This document shows, in pieces, positions 19,450 to 29,002 of a DNA stretch of 64,000 bases. The DNA comes from Pseudomonas salomonii (GTDB lineage: Bacteria > Pseudomonadota > Gammaproteobacteria > Pseudomonadales > Pseudomonadaceae): contig NZ_FNOX01000004.1 in the NCBI RefSeq assembly GCF_900107155.1, forward strand, positions 1-64,000, in the 5' to 3' direction. The notes under the pieces were generated by a model. It searched no databases. It was not told the DNA's origin and saw only the letters and a program-made list of their open reading frames with translations. Each line of letters begins with the position of its first letter. Within the stretch, counting starts at the first letter, position 1. Made by a program: the position numbers and the translations under genes.

Positions 19450-19928
19450 GCAGCACCTGGGGCAGAAATAGTAGAGACCGGGAACACCGGCTTGTCTTGA
19501 ACGTACTTGACGCCGGGGTTGACCACCAACTGGCCGTCAATCAGCGCCTTGGAACCCAGCAACAGGCGGTAACGCATGGCCTTGCGGCAGGCCAGGGTGA
19601 ATTCCACCCGCCATACTCGGTCACCCAGTGCCAGGGTGGTGCTGATTACATACCGCACCTGCGCGTGGCCGTTGGAGCTCTTGATGGTTTTCATCGTCAC
19701 CAGCGGCGCTTCGCAGCGACGATGACGCAGTTGCACCACGCTGCCCAGGTGCGCGGTAAAGCGCACCCACTTCTCACCGTCGCGCTCAAAGGGCTCGATA
19801 TCGGTGGCGTGCAGGCTCGAGGTGCTGGCACCGGTGTCGATCTTCGCGCGCAGGCCGGCCACTCCCAGGTCGGGAAGGGCCACCCACTCGCGCAGACCCA
19901 CAACGGTCAAATGGTCAAATGTCTTCAA
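19446..19928 (-). CDS. rimB: RimB retropepsin-like protease (ATP-dependent zinc protease family)
   Basis: The product is 160 residues with the aspartic-protease-like signature [14 protein letters not shown] near residues 28-41, the hallmark of the PF05618 family. The start is probably TTG at 19928, 13 bases after rimA; no ATG lies in a suitable place. RimB is known in pseudomonads as the protease partner that modulates RimK glutamylation of S6. Between rimA and rimK, it completes the rimABK operon. Confidence 0.85.
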   Translation of the reverse strand: MKTFDHLTVVGLREWVALPDLGVAGLRAKIDTGASTSSLHATDIEPFERDGEKWVRFTAHLGSVVQLRHRRCEAPLVTMKTIKSSNGHAQVRYVISTTLALGDRVWRVEFTLACRKAMRYRLLLGSKALIDGQLVVNPGVKYVQDKPVFPVSTISAPGAA

Positions 19929-19941
19929 TATGGGTAACCGG

Positions 19942-20721
19942 TCAGTTCGCCCAGGCCTGGGGTGAAACCTCGGCCAAGGCTTTAAACGCAGGCTTGGCGA
20001 ACCAGTAGCCCTGCATCAGAAATATTCCGCAGTTGGACAGGAAGTCACGCTCGCCGGCACTTTCGATACCTTCAGCAATGACAGTAATCCCCAACTGCTC
20101 ACAGATTGTGACAATCCCCTGGACAATTACCTGCCGGACACGATCCTGGTCGACATCGCGAATCAGCGCCATGTCGAGTTTGATCAAGTCGGGTTGGAAA
20201 TCGGCCAGCAGGTTCAGCCCCGAATAGCCGGCACCGAAGTCGTCGATGGCGGTCTTGAAGCCGAATTCGCGGTATTCACGCAGAATATTGGTCAAATGGC
20301 GATAGTTATCTACATGCTCGTTTTCCAGCGTTTCGAAAATCAGCCGATCCAGCGGGAAATTATGCGCGCGGGCCGCCTCCAGCGTGCTGCGAATGCACAA
20401 CTCCGGCCGGTACACGGCATTGGGCATGAAGTTGATCGAAAGATAGCTTTGCATTCCCAAGGCGGCGGCCCCCGCAATCGCCTGAGTACGGCAGCGTTGG
20501 TCAAAGCGATAACGGTTGCTGTCGTTGACCTGCTCCAGCACCGACAACGCCCCTTCACCGTGAATACCGCGCACCAATGCTTCGTGGGCAAAAATCGACC
20601 GGTCGCGAAGGTCTACGATAGGCTGGTAGGCGAAGGAAAAATCGAAACCCAAGGCTTCGCTTTGCTGGCAACCTACGCAACGCTGGTGGGGCGAGGTGAG
20701 TGAGGTGGGAAAGTCGGTCAC
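19942..20721 (-). CDS. rimA: RimA EAL-domain cyclic-di-GMP phosphodiesterase
   Basis: The product is 259 residues, almost wholly an EAL domain: EALVRG (signature), SINFMPNA, FETLENEHV, DDFGAGYSGLN, IKLDM and IAEGIES. An N-terminal CVGCQQSE motif precedes it. The key acidic residues for c-di-GMP hydrolysis are all present. It should lower local c-di-GMP and so modulate RimK. It starts at GTG 20721 with GAGG upstream, is first in rimABK, and is divergent from hslR. Confidence 0.88.
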   Translation of the reverse strand: MTDFPTSLTSPHQRCVGCQQSEALGFDFSFAYQPIVDLRDRSIFAHEALVRGIHGEGALSVLEQVNDSNRYRFDQRCRTQAIAGAAALGMQSYLSINFMPNAVYRPELCIRSTLEAARAHNFPLDRLIFETLENEHVDNYRHLTNILREYREFGFKTAIDDFGAGYSGLNLLADFQPDLIKLDMALIRDVDQDRVRQVIVQGIVTICEQLGITVIAEGIESAGERDFLSNCGIFLMQGYWFAKPAFKALAEVSPQAWAN

Positions 20722-20836
20722 AGCGTATCCTCGCGAAAACAGGGGGTGTCTGGCGTATCTTAGGTGAGGCTTGGGATTTATGCGTTGAAGAGGTTCAACG
20801 GTAAAGTTGCGACATTTTTCAGAGCGAGGAATTCAA

Positions 20837-21244
20837 GTGGCTCAAAAGCAGGAAGAGGAAGAAAAGGTCCGTTTGGACAAGTGGCTGTGGGCCGCGCGTT
20901 TTTACAAAACCCGTGCCCTGGCCAAGGCCGCCATCGAGAGCGGCAAGGTGCACCATCGCGGCGAGCGCTGCAAGCCGGGCAAGGAACCGCGCGTCGGAGA
21001 CGAGTTGCAGATTCGCACCGGGTTTGACGAAAAGACTGTGGTGGTGCAGGCGCTGTCCGTCGTGCGTCGTGGCGCGCCTGAGGCGCAGGCGTTGTATGCC
21101 GAAACCGAAGCCAGTATCGCCAAGCGCGAAAACGCGACCGCTATGCGTAAGGCCGGCGCAACCGGCATGACCACCGATGGCAAGCCGAGCAAGAAGCAGC
21201 GTCGCGATTTGTTCAAGTTTCGCGGCAGTGGCAATGATGATTAA
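20837..21244 (+). CDS. hslR: Heat shock protein 15 (ribosome-associated)
   Basis: The product is 135 residues from the GTG at 20837, which has GAGG at 20826; an upstream TTG (20807) is less likely. An S4 RNA-binding domain occupies the first 60 residues (VRLDKWLWAARFYKTRALAK), followed by a basic tail ending KKQRRDLFKFRG. Hsp15 binds free 50S subunits carrying stalled nascent chains and frees them for reuse. It is grouped with the chaperone hslO and with rim genes as in P. aeruginosa. Confidence 0.9.
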   Translation: MAQKQEEEEKVRLDKWLWAARFYKTRALAKAAIESGKVHHRGERCKPGKEPRVGDELQIRTGFDEKTVVVQALSVVRRGAPEAQALYAETEASIAKRENATAMRKAGATGMTTDGKPSKKQRRDLFKFRGSGNDD

Positions 21245-21277
21245 TGATGAAAATCTTTGCTCAAAAGGAGATCAAAA

Positions 21278-21368
21278 TGTGGGAGCGGGCTTGCTCGCGA
21301 ATGCGGTAGGTCAGTTAATGAATTCCTCAGCTGACACTCCGCTTTCGCGAGCAAGCCCGCTCCCACAT
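21278..21368. repeat. REP pair (GTGGGAGCGGGCTTGCTCGCGA subtype)
   Basis: Inverted arms TGTGGGAGCGGGCTTGCTCG and their complement flank a spacer of about 35 bases, between convergent hslR and the PAP2 gene. Confidence 0.85.
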
Positions 21369-21381
21369 TGAACCTGCGTTG

Positions 21382-22185
21382 TTACGCGGCTATGCGCATG
21401 ACACTTAAGCGCCCTATGACTGGCAGCTTCCCGAGCAACCCGAAAACCGGCGCCGTCACCCGCATCAGCAACCCGGACACCTTCGCCGCGAACGGCGTGT
21501 AATACCCCCAACCCAACGCCAACAACGCCAGCAACACCCCGCCGATGTAATCGTCCTGGCCCCAATGCGCGCCCGCCACCAGCCTTGGCATCATGAACAA
21601 CAGCGCCAAGCCCCAGATCACTACCACCTGGGTGAAACGCTGGGAAAACACCGTCATGAACATGCCCCAGATCAGCAGCACCGACGCATGATCGCCCGGG
21701 AAACTCTGGCTGGAACGGTCCTTCAGTTCCCAGGTTTTCTCCAGTCCCGGGAAATAATCACTCATATGAATCGCGCCGCTGATCACCATCGACGGGCTGC
21801 TGTGCTGCCAGCCCATTTGCGCCGTGAGCTTGGAAAACAGCATGCGGATAAACAGCAACAGCAGCAGAATGCTGAGGAAACCAAAGAACGCCTGGCGCAC
21901 CTGGATGGCCTTGAACACCCAGTCACCGCGAATCAGCAGCATCAGCAAAATCACCCCGACCACGGCATCGAACGGTCGCAAACTGGCCACTGCCCACACA
22001 TGCAACCACGTCGAATGACTTGCCAGTGGGTCATTGAGCAGATGAAACAGCCATTCGTCGAAAACCACACACAGCATCTGTCCCGTGGGCCACAGCCAAA
22101 AACACAGCAGCCCGATAGCGACTAGATTGCACAAGGCCAACCTCCCGAGGTTCCACCTGGCTTGGAACAAACCCGGATTGTTCAT
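21382..22185 (-). CDS. PAP2-family membrane phosphatase
   Basis: This is a 267-residue membrane protein with about six helices. The PAP2 motifs are recognisable: SSQSFPGDHASVL (the SGH-like loop with catalytic histidine) near 160 and RLVAGAHWGQDDYIGG (arginine and second histidine) near 203. Members dephosphorylate lipid pyrophosphates, phosphatidates or transfer phosphate to lipid A. The substrate is unknown. The same gene sits between hslR and hslO in P. aeruginosa, which supports a conserved envelope role. Confidence 0.8.
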   Translation of the reverse strand: MNNPGLFQARWNLGRLALCNLVAIGLLCFWLWPTGQMLCVVFDEWLFHLLNDPLASHSTWLHVWAVASLRPFDAVVGVILLMLLIRGDWVFKAIQVRQAFFGFLSILLLLLFIRMLFSKLTAQMGWQHSSPSMVISGAIHMSDYFPGLEKTWELKDRSSQSFPGDHASVLLIWGMFMTVFSQRFTQVVVIWGLALLFMMPRLVAGAHWGQDDYIGGVLLALLALGWGYYTPFAAKVSGLLMRVTAPVFGLLGKLPVIGRLSVMRIAA

Positions 22186-22289
22186 AAACTGTCCCTCTTC
22201 GCTCTATAAAAACGCACCAAAAAGGTGCCAAAGCGTTTAATTCTATAAACCTTGTAACCAATTTGTCATCAATTCAGATACCCAGACCT

Positions 22290-23192
22290 ATGACTGATCT
22301 ACCGGATACCGACTTCACCCAACGCTTTATCTTCGATGAGAACGACGCCCGCGGCGAACTGGTCTCGCTGGAGCGCAGCTATGCCGAAGTCCTCGCCAAG
22401 CACCCCTATCCGGAGCCGGTCGCGCAACTGCTCGGTGAGCTGATGGCGGCGGCCTCGCTGCTGGTAGGCACCATGAAGTTCGACGGTTTGCTGATTTTGC
22501 AGGCCCGTTCCGAAGGCCCGGTGCCGATGTTGATGATCGAGTGCTCCAGCGAGCGCGAAATCCGTGGCCTGGCCCGTTACGAGGCCGACCAGATCGCGCC
22601 GGATGCAACCTTGTCTGACCTGATGGCCAACGGCGTGCTGGCGATCACCGTCGACCCCACCGAAGGCCAGCGTTACCAGGGCATCGTCGACCTTGACGGC
22701 GAAACCCTCTCGGACTGCTTCACCAACTATTTCGTGATGTCCCAGCAGGTCGGCACCAAATTCTGGCTCAACGCTGACGGCAAGCGCGCCCGTGGCCTGC
22801 TGCTGCAGCAACTGCCGGCCGACCGCATCAAGGACGACGATGAGCGCACCGACAGCTGGCGCAAACTGACCGCCCTGGCCGGTACCCTGACGGCTGAAGA
22901 ACTGCTGGGCCTGGACAACGAAACCATTCTGCATCGCCTCTACCACGAAGAGGCCGTGCGCCTGTTCGACGCCCAGGGCCTGCGCTTCCGTTGCAGTTGC
23001 TCGCGTGAGCGCTCCGCCAACGCCTTGGTCAGCCTGGGCCTGGAAGATGCGCAGCAATTGGTGGTGGAACATGGCGGCAATATCGAGATCGACTGCCAGT
23101 TCTGCAACCAGCGCTACCTGTTCGATGCGGCCGATGTCACCCAATTATTCGCCGGTGCAGGCATCGACACCCCTTCCGATACCCGCCACTAA
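22290..23192 (+). CDS. hslO: Redox-regulated chaperone Hsp33
   Basis: The product is 300 residues from the ATG at 22290 (MTDLPDTDF); an upstream frame extension is short and lacks a ribosome site. The C-terminal zinc switch is complete: C235, C237, C269 and C272 (CSC and CQFC). Zinc is released and disulfides form under oxidative stress, turning on holdase activity. The N-terminal substrate-binding fold is intact. It precedes pckA in the same direction with a gap of 179 bases. Confidence 0.94.
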   Translation: MTDLPDTDFTQRFIFDENDARGELVSLERSYAEVLAKHPYPEPVAQLLGELMAAASLLVGTMKFDGLLILQARSEGPVPMLMIECSSEREIRGLARYEADQIAPDATLSDLMANGVLAITVDPTEGQRYQGIVDLDGETLSDCFTNYFVMSQQVGTKFWLNADGKRARGLLLQQLPADRIKDDDERTDSWRKLTALAGTLTAEELLGLDNETILHRLYHEEAVRLFDAQGLRFRCSCSRERSANALVSLGLEDAQQLVVEHGGNIEIDCQFCNQRYLFDAADVTQLFAGAGIDTPSDTRH

Positions 23193-23304
23193 AACGTTTA
23201 AGCACAGGTAAATCACCTGACAAACGCCGGATTAGCGCAGTTCTGACGGGAGGGCCCTACTCTTTTTGGGCTTTTCTGGCATAATCCGGCCCACTTTTTT
23301 CGCG

Positions 23305-23360
23305 GTAGTAGTGCGCAACTTTCTACTACAAAACGTTTGGAGCACTCGGCCATAGGCCGA
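23305..23360 (+). other. Hairpins in the pckA leader
   Basis: GTAGTAG (23305-23311) pairs with CTACTAC (23323-23329), and TCGGCC (23346-23351) pairs with GGCCGA (23355-23360) immediately before the GGGG ribosome site. A possible minus-ten CATAAT lies at 23280. These structures could modulate translation of pckA; no known riboswitch is recognised. Confidence 0.4.
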
Positions 23361-23371
23361 CGGGGAACCTC

Positions 23372-24913
23372 ATGACGCAAGCCAATAACGCCGTATACAC
23401 CGATCTGAGTGTTGACGATCTGGTCAAAGAAGCCCTGCAGCGCGGTGAAGGCGTGCTTGCCGATACTGGCGCGCTGGTCGTAGAAACCGGTCACCGCACC
23501 GGTCGTTCGCCGGTTGACCGTTTCATCGTTGAAGAGCCTTCCACCCAGGACGCAATTGCCTGGGGTCCGATCAACCGCAAGTTCCCGGCCGACAAGTTCG
23601 ATGCTCTGTGGGCTCGCGTCGAGGCATTCAACAACGCGCAAGAGCATTTCGTTTCCCATGTTCACGTAGGGGCTGCAGAAGACCACTACCTGGCCGTGAA
23701 AATGACCACCCAGACTGCCTGGCAGAACCTGTTCGGTCGTTGCCTGTTCATCAACCCTGCCCAGTACAACCCGGCCGGCCGTGATGAGTGGCAAGTGCTG
23801 AACGTCGCCAACTTCGAATGCGTGCCAGAGCGTGACGGCACCAACTCCGACGGTTGCGTGATCCTCAACTTCGCCCAGAAGAAAGTGCTGATCGCTGGTA
23901 TGCGTTACGCCGGTGAAATGAAAAAAGCCATGTTCTCGGTGCAAAACTTCCTGCTGCCGGCCGCCGACGTGCTGCCAATGCACTGCGCCGCCAACATCGG
24001 CGAAGCAGGCGATGTGACCCTGTTCTTCGGTCTGTCGGGCACCGGTAAAACCACCCTGTCGGCCGACGAAAGCCGTTACCTGATCGGTGACGACGAACAC
24101 GGCTGGGGCGAAGGCGTGGTGTTCAACATCGAAGGCGGTTGCTATGCCAAGTGCATCGACCTTTCCGAGAAGAACGAGCCGGTAATCTGGAAAGCCATCA
24201 AGCACGGCACCGTGCTCGAAAACGTGGTGATCGACGAGGCCAAGCACGCTGACTACACCAACGTCAGCCTGACCCAGAACAGCCGCGCCGCTTACCCGCT
24301 GGAGCACGTTGCCAAGCGTTCCGAGAAGAACCTGGGCGGCGAGCCAAACGCTGTGATCTTCCTGACCTGCGACCTGACCGGCGTACTGCCGCCCGTGTCG
24401 ATCCTCAGCGAAGAACAAGCGGCCTACCACTTCCTGTCCGGCTACACCGCTCTGGTGGGCTCGACTGAAATGGGTTCGGGCAGCGGCATCAAGTCGACCT
24501 TCTCCACCTGCTTCGGCGCGCCGTTCTTCCCACGCCCGGCCGGTGAATACGCCGAGCTGCTGATCAAGCGCGTGCGCGGCTTCGGCTCCAAGGTCTACCT
24601 GGTCAACACCGGCTGGACCGGCGGCGGCTACGGCGTCGGCAAGCGCTTCAACATCCCGACCACTCGCGGCGTGATCGCAGCGATCCAGAGCGGCGCGTTG
24701 ATCGGTGCAGAAACCGAACACCTCGACACCATTAACCTCGACGTGCCTTTGGCCGTACCGGGCGTTGATACCGGCCTGTTGAACCCACGTAACACCTGGG
24801 CTGACAAGGCTGCCTACGACGAAGCGGCGAAAGCGCTGGCGGGTCTGTTCATCGAGAACTTCAAGAAGTTTGAAGTGAGCGATGCGATCAAGGCGGCCGG
24901 GCCTAAGTTGTAA
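23372..24913 (+). CDS. pckA: Phosphoenolpyruvate carboxykinase (ATP)
   Basis: The product is 513 residues. The ATP-type motifs are complete: [11 protein letters not shown] near 42, kinase-1a P-loop [11 protein letters not shown] near 220, metal-binding DDEHGW and NIEGGCYAK just after, and [14 protein letters not shown] near 410. It converts oxaloacetate to phosphoenolpyruvate, the entry to gluconeogenesis from TCA intermediates, in the cytoplasm. A perfect terminator follows. To the right the sequence changes sharply to AT-rich. Confidence 0.95.
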   Translation: MTQANNAVYTDLSVDDLVKEALQRGEGVLADTGALVVETGHRTGRSPVDRFIVEEPSTQDAIAWGPINRKFPADKFDALWARVEAFNNAQEHFVSHVHVGAAEDHYLAVKMTTQTAWQNLFGRCLFINPAQYNPAGRDEWQVLNVANFECVPERDGTNSDGCVILNFAQKKVLIAGMRYAGEMKKAMFSVQNFLLPAADVLPMHCAANIGEAGDVTLFFGLSGTGKTTLSADESRYLIGDDEHGWGEGVVFNIEGGCYAKCIDLSEKNEPVIWKAIKHGTVLENVVIDEAKHADYTNVSLTQNSRAAYPLEHVAKRSEKNLGGEPNAVIFLTCDLTGVLPPVSILSEEQAAYHFLSGYTALVGSTEMGSGSGIKSTFSTCFGAPFFPRPAGEYAELLIKRVRGFGSKVYLVNTGWTGGGYGVGKRFNIPTTRGVIAAIQSGALIGAETEHLDTINLDVPLAVPGVDTGLLNPRNTWADKAAYDEAAKALAGLFIENFKKFEVSDAIKAAGPKL

Positions 24914-24930
24914 GGTTCGGTTGTTGTGAA

Positions 24931-24960
24931 AAAGCCGCCTCTTGCAGGCGGCTTTTTTTT
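24931..24960 (+). terminator. pckA terminator
   Basis: AAAGCCGCCT and AGGCGGCTTT form a 10-bp stem with a 5-base loop, followed by eight T residues. The stop codon of the convergent ATPase gene abuts the T tract, so the terminator closes the backbone transcript exactly at the edge of the AT-rich insert. Confidence 0.93.
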
Positions 24961-27559
24961 AGCTACGTTTTCGTTTACTGGAAAGCTCTTTGTCGAAATC
25001 CTTAATTTTCTTTATATCGTTCTCGATTTCATCAGAGTCCGGCATGCTTTCATAAAGACCCGGCGCGGTATCATGGCCTTTGAATAAAGCACTGCATTTA
25101 CTCATCGCCGACTCAACGAGTTCAATATCTTCGTCGCTAATATCTTTTAAGCGTTTTAGACGATTGGTCTGAATTGCTCGGCCAAAGCGTTCTACGACCT
25201 TGTTGAGTAGTTTTTCTTCAACAAGCCTTTCCCATGCCTCCCTTAAATAGCCGTAAAATGAGCCCGCCTGATTGTTATAGTTGGCTTCACTTAGTTGCTC
25301 TGTTTTCCTAAGCTCTCGAAGAAGCTCCTCTAGTTGAGTAATCCTTTTTGAGGTGGGCAGAGCATCCCAAGGAAGAGAGTTTTTTACGATCCCTGAGTTT
25401 TTTAAGCTACGATCCAGACTTGCGATTTGAATGCTGGAGTTATTAACGGTTTCGGACTCTTCAAGTAATAATTTTAGGAATACGATTTCGTGTGTGAAAA
25501 TTATAACTTGCCTGTCAATTGACTCTTTTATCAATCGGCGAGCAATTTTTAAGCGCCATTTATGATCTAGCGAGTTAACTGGGTCGTCAAAGATAACGCC
25601 AGATCTACGGTTGTCAGCTTTTAACTCCGCAAGGATACTTGCGAGAGCTAAACATTTCTGTTCTCCCTCACTTGCTATCTGATGCACGCCGATGGAATTG
25701 GATTCAGCTAAAGATATTTTGAATAGTTGGGAGCCGTTACTGCTTCTAGTATTTGCGGCTACGGTATAATTTTTAAAGCCAAGTTCTTTTAGCTCGTTAG
25801 TGAAGTGATCTTTTAAGGAAGCAGTTAAGTAGGTATCACTGATGATGCCACTAAGTAATGTAATGCTTCTTGGGTTGGTTTGAGACTTTATTGTTGAATA
25901 GGCCTGAAGTTGTTTTAGTCTTTGTATCTCTGACTCGATGTTTGTTTTGTTTTCAAGTATGGATTTTTTTGCATTAAGTTCGAGGTGTAAGTTTTGCTTG
26001 GTTAGGAGCAGGTTTTCTAGCGCGTCATCATCGGTTATTTTTAGTAAGTCGGACTGTAGTAGTTCGGAGTAAGCTATAAGTTCATTGTATGTGGATGAGT
26101 CGAACTCTGAAATACATTTGGTGAGATCTTCAATATTCCCATTTAGTATATTTGATTTTATTTCAGAAAAAGATTTTCCTAGAATATCCATTCTGGTTTT
26201 GAAGTTAAGTATTTTTTCATTTATTTGTAGAATTATTGACTCGTATGGTCGGAGATCTAATTCAATGGATTTAACGACTAGGATCTTATCGGCTAAGGCT
26301 TTGCTGGCTTTATTTGAATTCGTCTGCGTTTGGTCTTTAGCATAGGCTTCAAATCTGGCTAGTCTTGTACCTGCGTTATCAGATATTTTTTGTAAGCAGA
26401 GAGGGCAGTTTGTATCAGGCTGTGGTGGGAATGTAGTTTTTTGTCCCGTTGTAAGGAAGAAACTCTCTGCGGCCGTCCATAAAGATTTCCATACTGGAGA
26501 ACCGACATTTTCAATTGGAAGATCGGAAAACGCATACGCTCGAGCTAATTCTGCCGCGTCATGCGTCGTGACTTTATCATCGCAAAGCTTAATATAGTCC
26601 TTGAGGAATTCATTTGAAGTGATGTCTTGAGTTTTTTTTATTGCGTCAGCGAAAGGAGTAATAGATTTAATTTTTAAATTTATTGTTTTTCTTAATTCCT
26701 CTGCTGATTTTGACTTTATTAAAAATATTTCGGCTTTAAGTGATTCGAGGTCTAGTGTTTCTTGACCTGAAATGCAGGCGGAGTCCAATTGTGTGGACGT
26801 GGTTTTGTGCGAAAGGCTTTTGAGGAATTTACTGCTGCTTGTGGCTCCTTCAAGTGTGGGCAAAGTCAGTGGTTGGTTGATTAATTTTATTTTGTCATCA
26901 GCTATTTTTCTTATTTTTTCATTTGAAAGTACTAGCTCGTCCAAGAGGTGTAGGCCTGCGGGTCTATAGTCCAGCTCTCCCTCTTTTTCTAAGTAATGAA
27001 ATGCTGATTTTGCGTCAAATACGCGTATTGATTTCAGTTCAGTAATTTCATCTGATTTATATTCCCACTCGACATGTGATGGGGCTGCCTCGCCAATTTG
27101 ATAAGATATGCTAGCGGATAGTTTAGTTGGCTGTGCAAAAAAAGCGTTCCCTATAACTACGGGTTTTTCTCCTCTGGTTAAACACGCATTTTTTAGTATT
27201 TTCGATAGGCTGGACTTACCAGAGCCGTTGTCGCCGTAAACTACAGTCAGTCCTGTTCTTGAGAATTCCAATACTTGATCGTTTGCTAAGGCTGAAATGT
27301 TATAGATTGGCCCTAAGGATTTCAATGTAACGGCGTGCTCTTCTAGCTTGTATCCGGCTGATGAGATTGGGGTTAAGTATGCCTCGTAGTTATCTATCTT
27401 TTCAGGAAATCCTGCCTCTTTTCGCGAAATTTGGTAAAGGAGTTTATGATCTTCTGCATCCAGCTTTTGCTTTTCAATCAGTAAGCGAATTGCATGTTTC
27501 CACCATATCGGCCTTGCCGGTTCGTTAATCCAGTCAACAATCTGTGCAATTGCGCTCAT
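24959..27559 (-). CDS. SMC/RloC-like AAA ATPase, candidate defence protein
   Basis: This is an 866-residue AT-rich gene unlike its neighbours. Walker A is VVYGDNGSGKSSLSK (residues 107-120). A long coiled-coil middle is interrupted by a zinc-hook-like CPLC (C385, C388). ABC signature SEGEQ, Walker B VIFDDPVNSLD and switch histidine IIFTHE follow near 640-710. This is an AAA_13-type layout, as in the anticodon nucleases PrrC and RloC. The C-terminal region has R773-x3-E777 and H829, resembling the Arg-Glu-His nuclease triad, though the spacing to histidine is longer than in PrrC. An ATP-controlled nuclease is inferred. It starts with a weak GGA ribosome site and stands alone between pckA and a DMT exporter. 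Confidence 0.65.
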   Translation of the reverse strand: MSAIAQIVDWINEPARPIWWKHAIRLLIEKQKLDAEDHKLLYQISRKEAGFPEKIDNYEAYLTPISSAGYKLEEHAVTLKSLGPIYNISALANDQVLEFSRTGLTVVYGDNGSGKSSLSKILKNACLTRGEKPVVIGNAFFAQPTKLSASISYQIGEAAPSHVEWEYKSDEITELKSIRVFDAKSAFHYLEKEGELDYRPAGLHLLDELVLSNEKIRKIADDKIKLINQPLTLPTLEGATSSSKFLKSLSHKTTSTQLDSACISGQETLDLESLKAEIFLIKSKSAEELRKTINLKIKSITPFADAIKKTQDITSNEFLKDYIKLCDDKVTTHDAAELARAYAFSDLPIENVGSPVWKSLWTAAESFFLTTGQKTTFPPQPDTNCPLCLQKISDNAGTRLARFEAYAKDQTQTNSNKASKALADKILVVKSIELDLRPYESIILQINEKILNFKTRMDILGKSFSEIKSNILNGNIEDLTKCISEFDSSTYNELIAYSELLQSDLLKITDDDALENLLLTKQNLHLELNAKKSILENKTNIESEIQRLKQLQAYSTIKSQTNPRSITLLSGIISDTYLTASLKDHFTNELKELGFKNYTVAANTRSSNGSQLFKISLAESNSIGVHQIASEGEQKCLALASILAELKADNRRSGVIFDDPVNSLDHKWRLKIARRLIKESIDRQVIIFTHEIVFLKLLLEESETVNNSSIQIASLDRSLKNSGIVKNSLPWDALPTSKRITQLEELLRELRKTEQLSEANYNNQAGSFYGYLREAWERLVEEKLLNKVVERFGRAIQTNRLKRLKDISDEDIELVESAMSKCSALFKGHDTAPGLYESMPDSDEIENDIKKIKDFDKELSSKRKRS

Positions 27560-27978
27560 TTTAGTATTCCGTATTTTGAGTTAGATTAAGTGCGGGGCTA
27601 ACGTGGTGCGTTGCTAGTAGGCATACTGTTAAAAAACTGCAGAAAAGAGATTGTTGAAAATTATTAATGAGGGAGGAGTTTTTTGTGTTCGCTTTATTTT
27701 TATATGGCTTTGATAGCTGAAAGTTTTTATTTTCTCTTTCAAATATTTGATCGGCCGAGTTTTTTGGGGGGTGACGTTTGGAGCGCACTCCCGTTATCAG
27801 CTTCGTAAAGCTTCCATGTTGTAAGGACCATCTTTTCATCCTTGGAATCCCCTTAAGTGGTAAATCCTATCCTTGAGTTCATATGCCCAGACTAAGTCGG
27901 AATGGTGTCAATATGCTAGCGCTTGCGCAGTCGTTAGGCTGCGACTTTGGTCGCATTTCAGTTGGCTGTACTCCTTAA
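27560..27978. other. AT-rich gap upstream of the SMC-like ATPase
   Basis: The gap is AT-rich on its ATPase side and returns to higher GC towards the DMT gene at about 27.9 kb. It presumably holds the ATPase promoter. A 92-codon open frame (27561-27839, minus) has no recognisable features and is not called. No repeats at both borders of the insert were found. Confidence 0.4.
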
Positions 27979-28842
27979 TCATGCTAGGAAATGTAGAAAC
28001 ATCGCTCCAAGCAGCACTAACACTACGCCCAGCACCTGCACCGCCGACAACCGCTCCCTGAAAAACACAAACCCCAAAATCGCCGCAATCCCCCCCGACA
28101 ACGTACTGATCACCGTCACCACCGAAACCGAGCCGGCCATCGCGCCCCACGAAAATGCCGAGAAGCCCCCCAGGTTCATCAAGCTCGCGCCCGTCAGTGT
28201 TGCGCAGTTTTTCAGTGGCGGAATCTTCAGGCCGTCCTGGATCTTCAGCACCATCACCACCAGCACGCACAGGCCCACCAGGTAACCCAGCCACAGCATG
28301 GTGATCGGCCCCAACGCCGGCAGCGTGTAGCGGCCTTGCAACCAGAAACTGGTGCCGTACAGCAAGGCGGCGAGCATGGCGTAGGCGATGGACTGGCGCG
28401 GGTTGTTGTGGGGCGTGCCGTTGTCCTTGTGGATGCTGGAAAGGATTACGCCGATTACGCAGAGGCCGATGCAACCGAGTTGGATCAAGTTGATGTGTTC
28501 GCCGCTGGCCCAGGACAGCAGGGCGGTGACTACGCCGTAAGAGGTCACCAATGGCGCGACGATGGCGGCTTTGCCCAGTGCGAAGGCCTTGGACAGCGCC
28601 AGCGCGCCGGAGACGGTGAGCAGGGCGGCGGTGATGCCCAGGAGCCAGACGCTCAACGGGGCATTCAGGGATTTGAACAGGAAAGCCGGGAAGATCACCA
28701 GCAACAGCGTCATGATCAAAAAGCCAAGGGCTTGGCCGAAATACACCGCGCGTTTAACGCCGACGGCTCGGGCGTTGAGGCCCACGAGAAAATCCGTACC
28801 GCCCCAGAGCAGAGCGGCCAGCAGGCCCATTATTACGTCCAT
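27979..28842 (-). CDS. DMT/EamA-family transporter
   Basis: The product is 287 residues from the ATG at 28842, which has AAGGA 6 bases upstream; a TTG eight codons earlier is less likely. Ten transmembrane helices are arranged as two EamA repeats, with the typical MGLLAALLWGGTDFLVG start and a second repeat beginning IAYAMLAALLYGTSFWLQGR. The end (VLGVVLVLLGAMFLHFLA) is typical. Such proteins export metabolites or amino acids; the substrate is unknown. Confidence 0.83.
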   Translation of the reverse strand: MDVIMGLLAALLWGGTDFLVGLNARAVGVKRAVYFGQALGFLIMTLLLVIFPAFLFKSLNAPLSVWLLGITAALLTVSGALALSKAFALGKAAIVAPLVTSYGVVTALLSWASGEHINLIQLGCIGLCVIGVILSSIHKDNGTPHNNPRQSIAYAMLAALLYGTSFWLQGRYTLPALGPITMLWLGYLVGLCVLVVMVLKIQDGLKIPPLKNCATLTGASLMNLGGFSAFSWGAMAGSVSVVTVISTLSGGIAAILGFVFFRERLSAVQVLGVVLVLLGAMFLHFLA

Positions 28843-28890
28843 GTAAGGTCCTTGTTGTTGGCTCAAATCGCCAGATTAACGCATAACCCC

Positions 28891-28979
28891 TGTGGGAGCG
28901 GGCTTGCTCGCGAATGCGGTAGATCAGTGAGAAATGCTCTACCTGACACACCGCTTTCGCGAGCAAGCCCGCTCCCACA
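28891..28979. repeat. REP pair (GCGGGCTTGCTCGCGA subtype)
   Basis: Inverted TGTGGGAGCGGGCTTGCTCG arms lie between the DMT gene and the DUF1493 operon, marking the downstream boundary of that operon. Confidence 0.85.
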
Positions 28980-29002
28980 TTTGATCCTCGGTGGTCTTGG
29001 GA

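Noticed and set aside
23213..24721. 502-codon minus frame opposite pckA
   Set aside because: pckA motifs are complete on the plus strand; the minus frame is a codon-bias shadow.
27561..27839. 92-codon minus frame ending just before the SMC-like ATPase
   Set aside because: No ribosome site, no recognisable motif and low-complexity composition; probably leader sequence.
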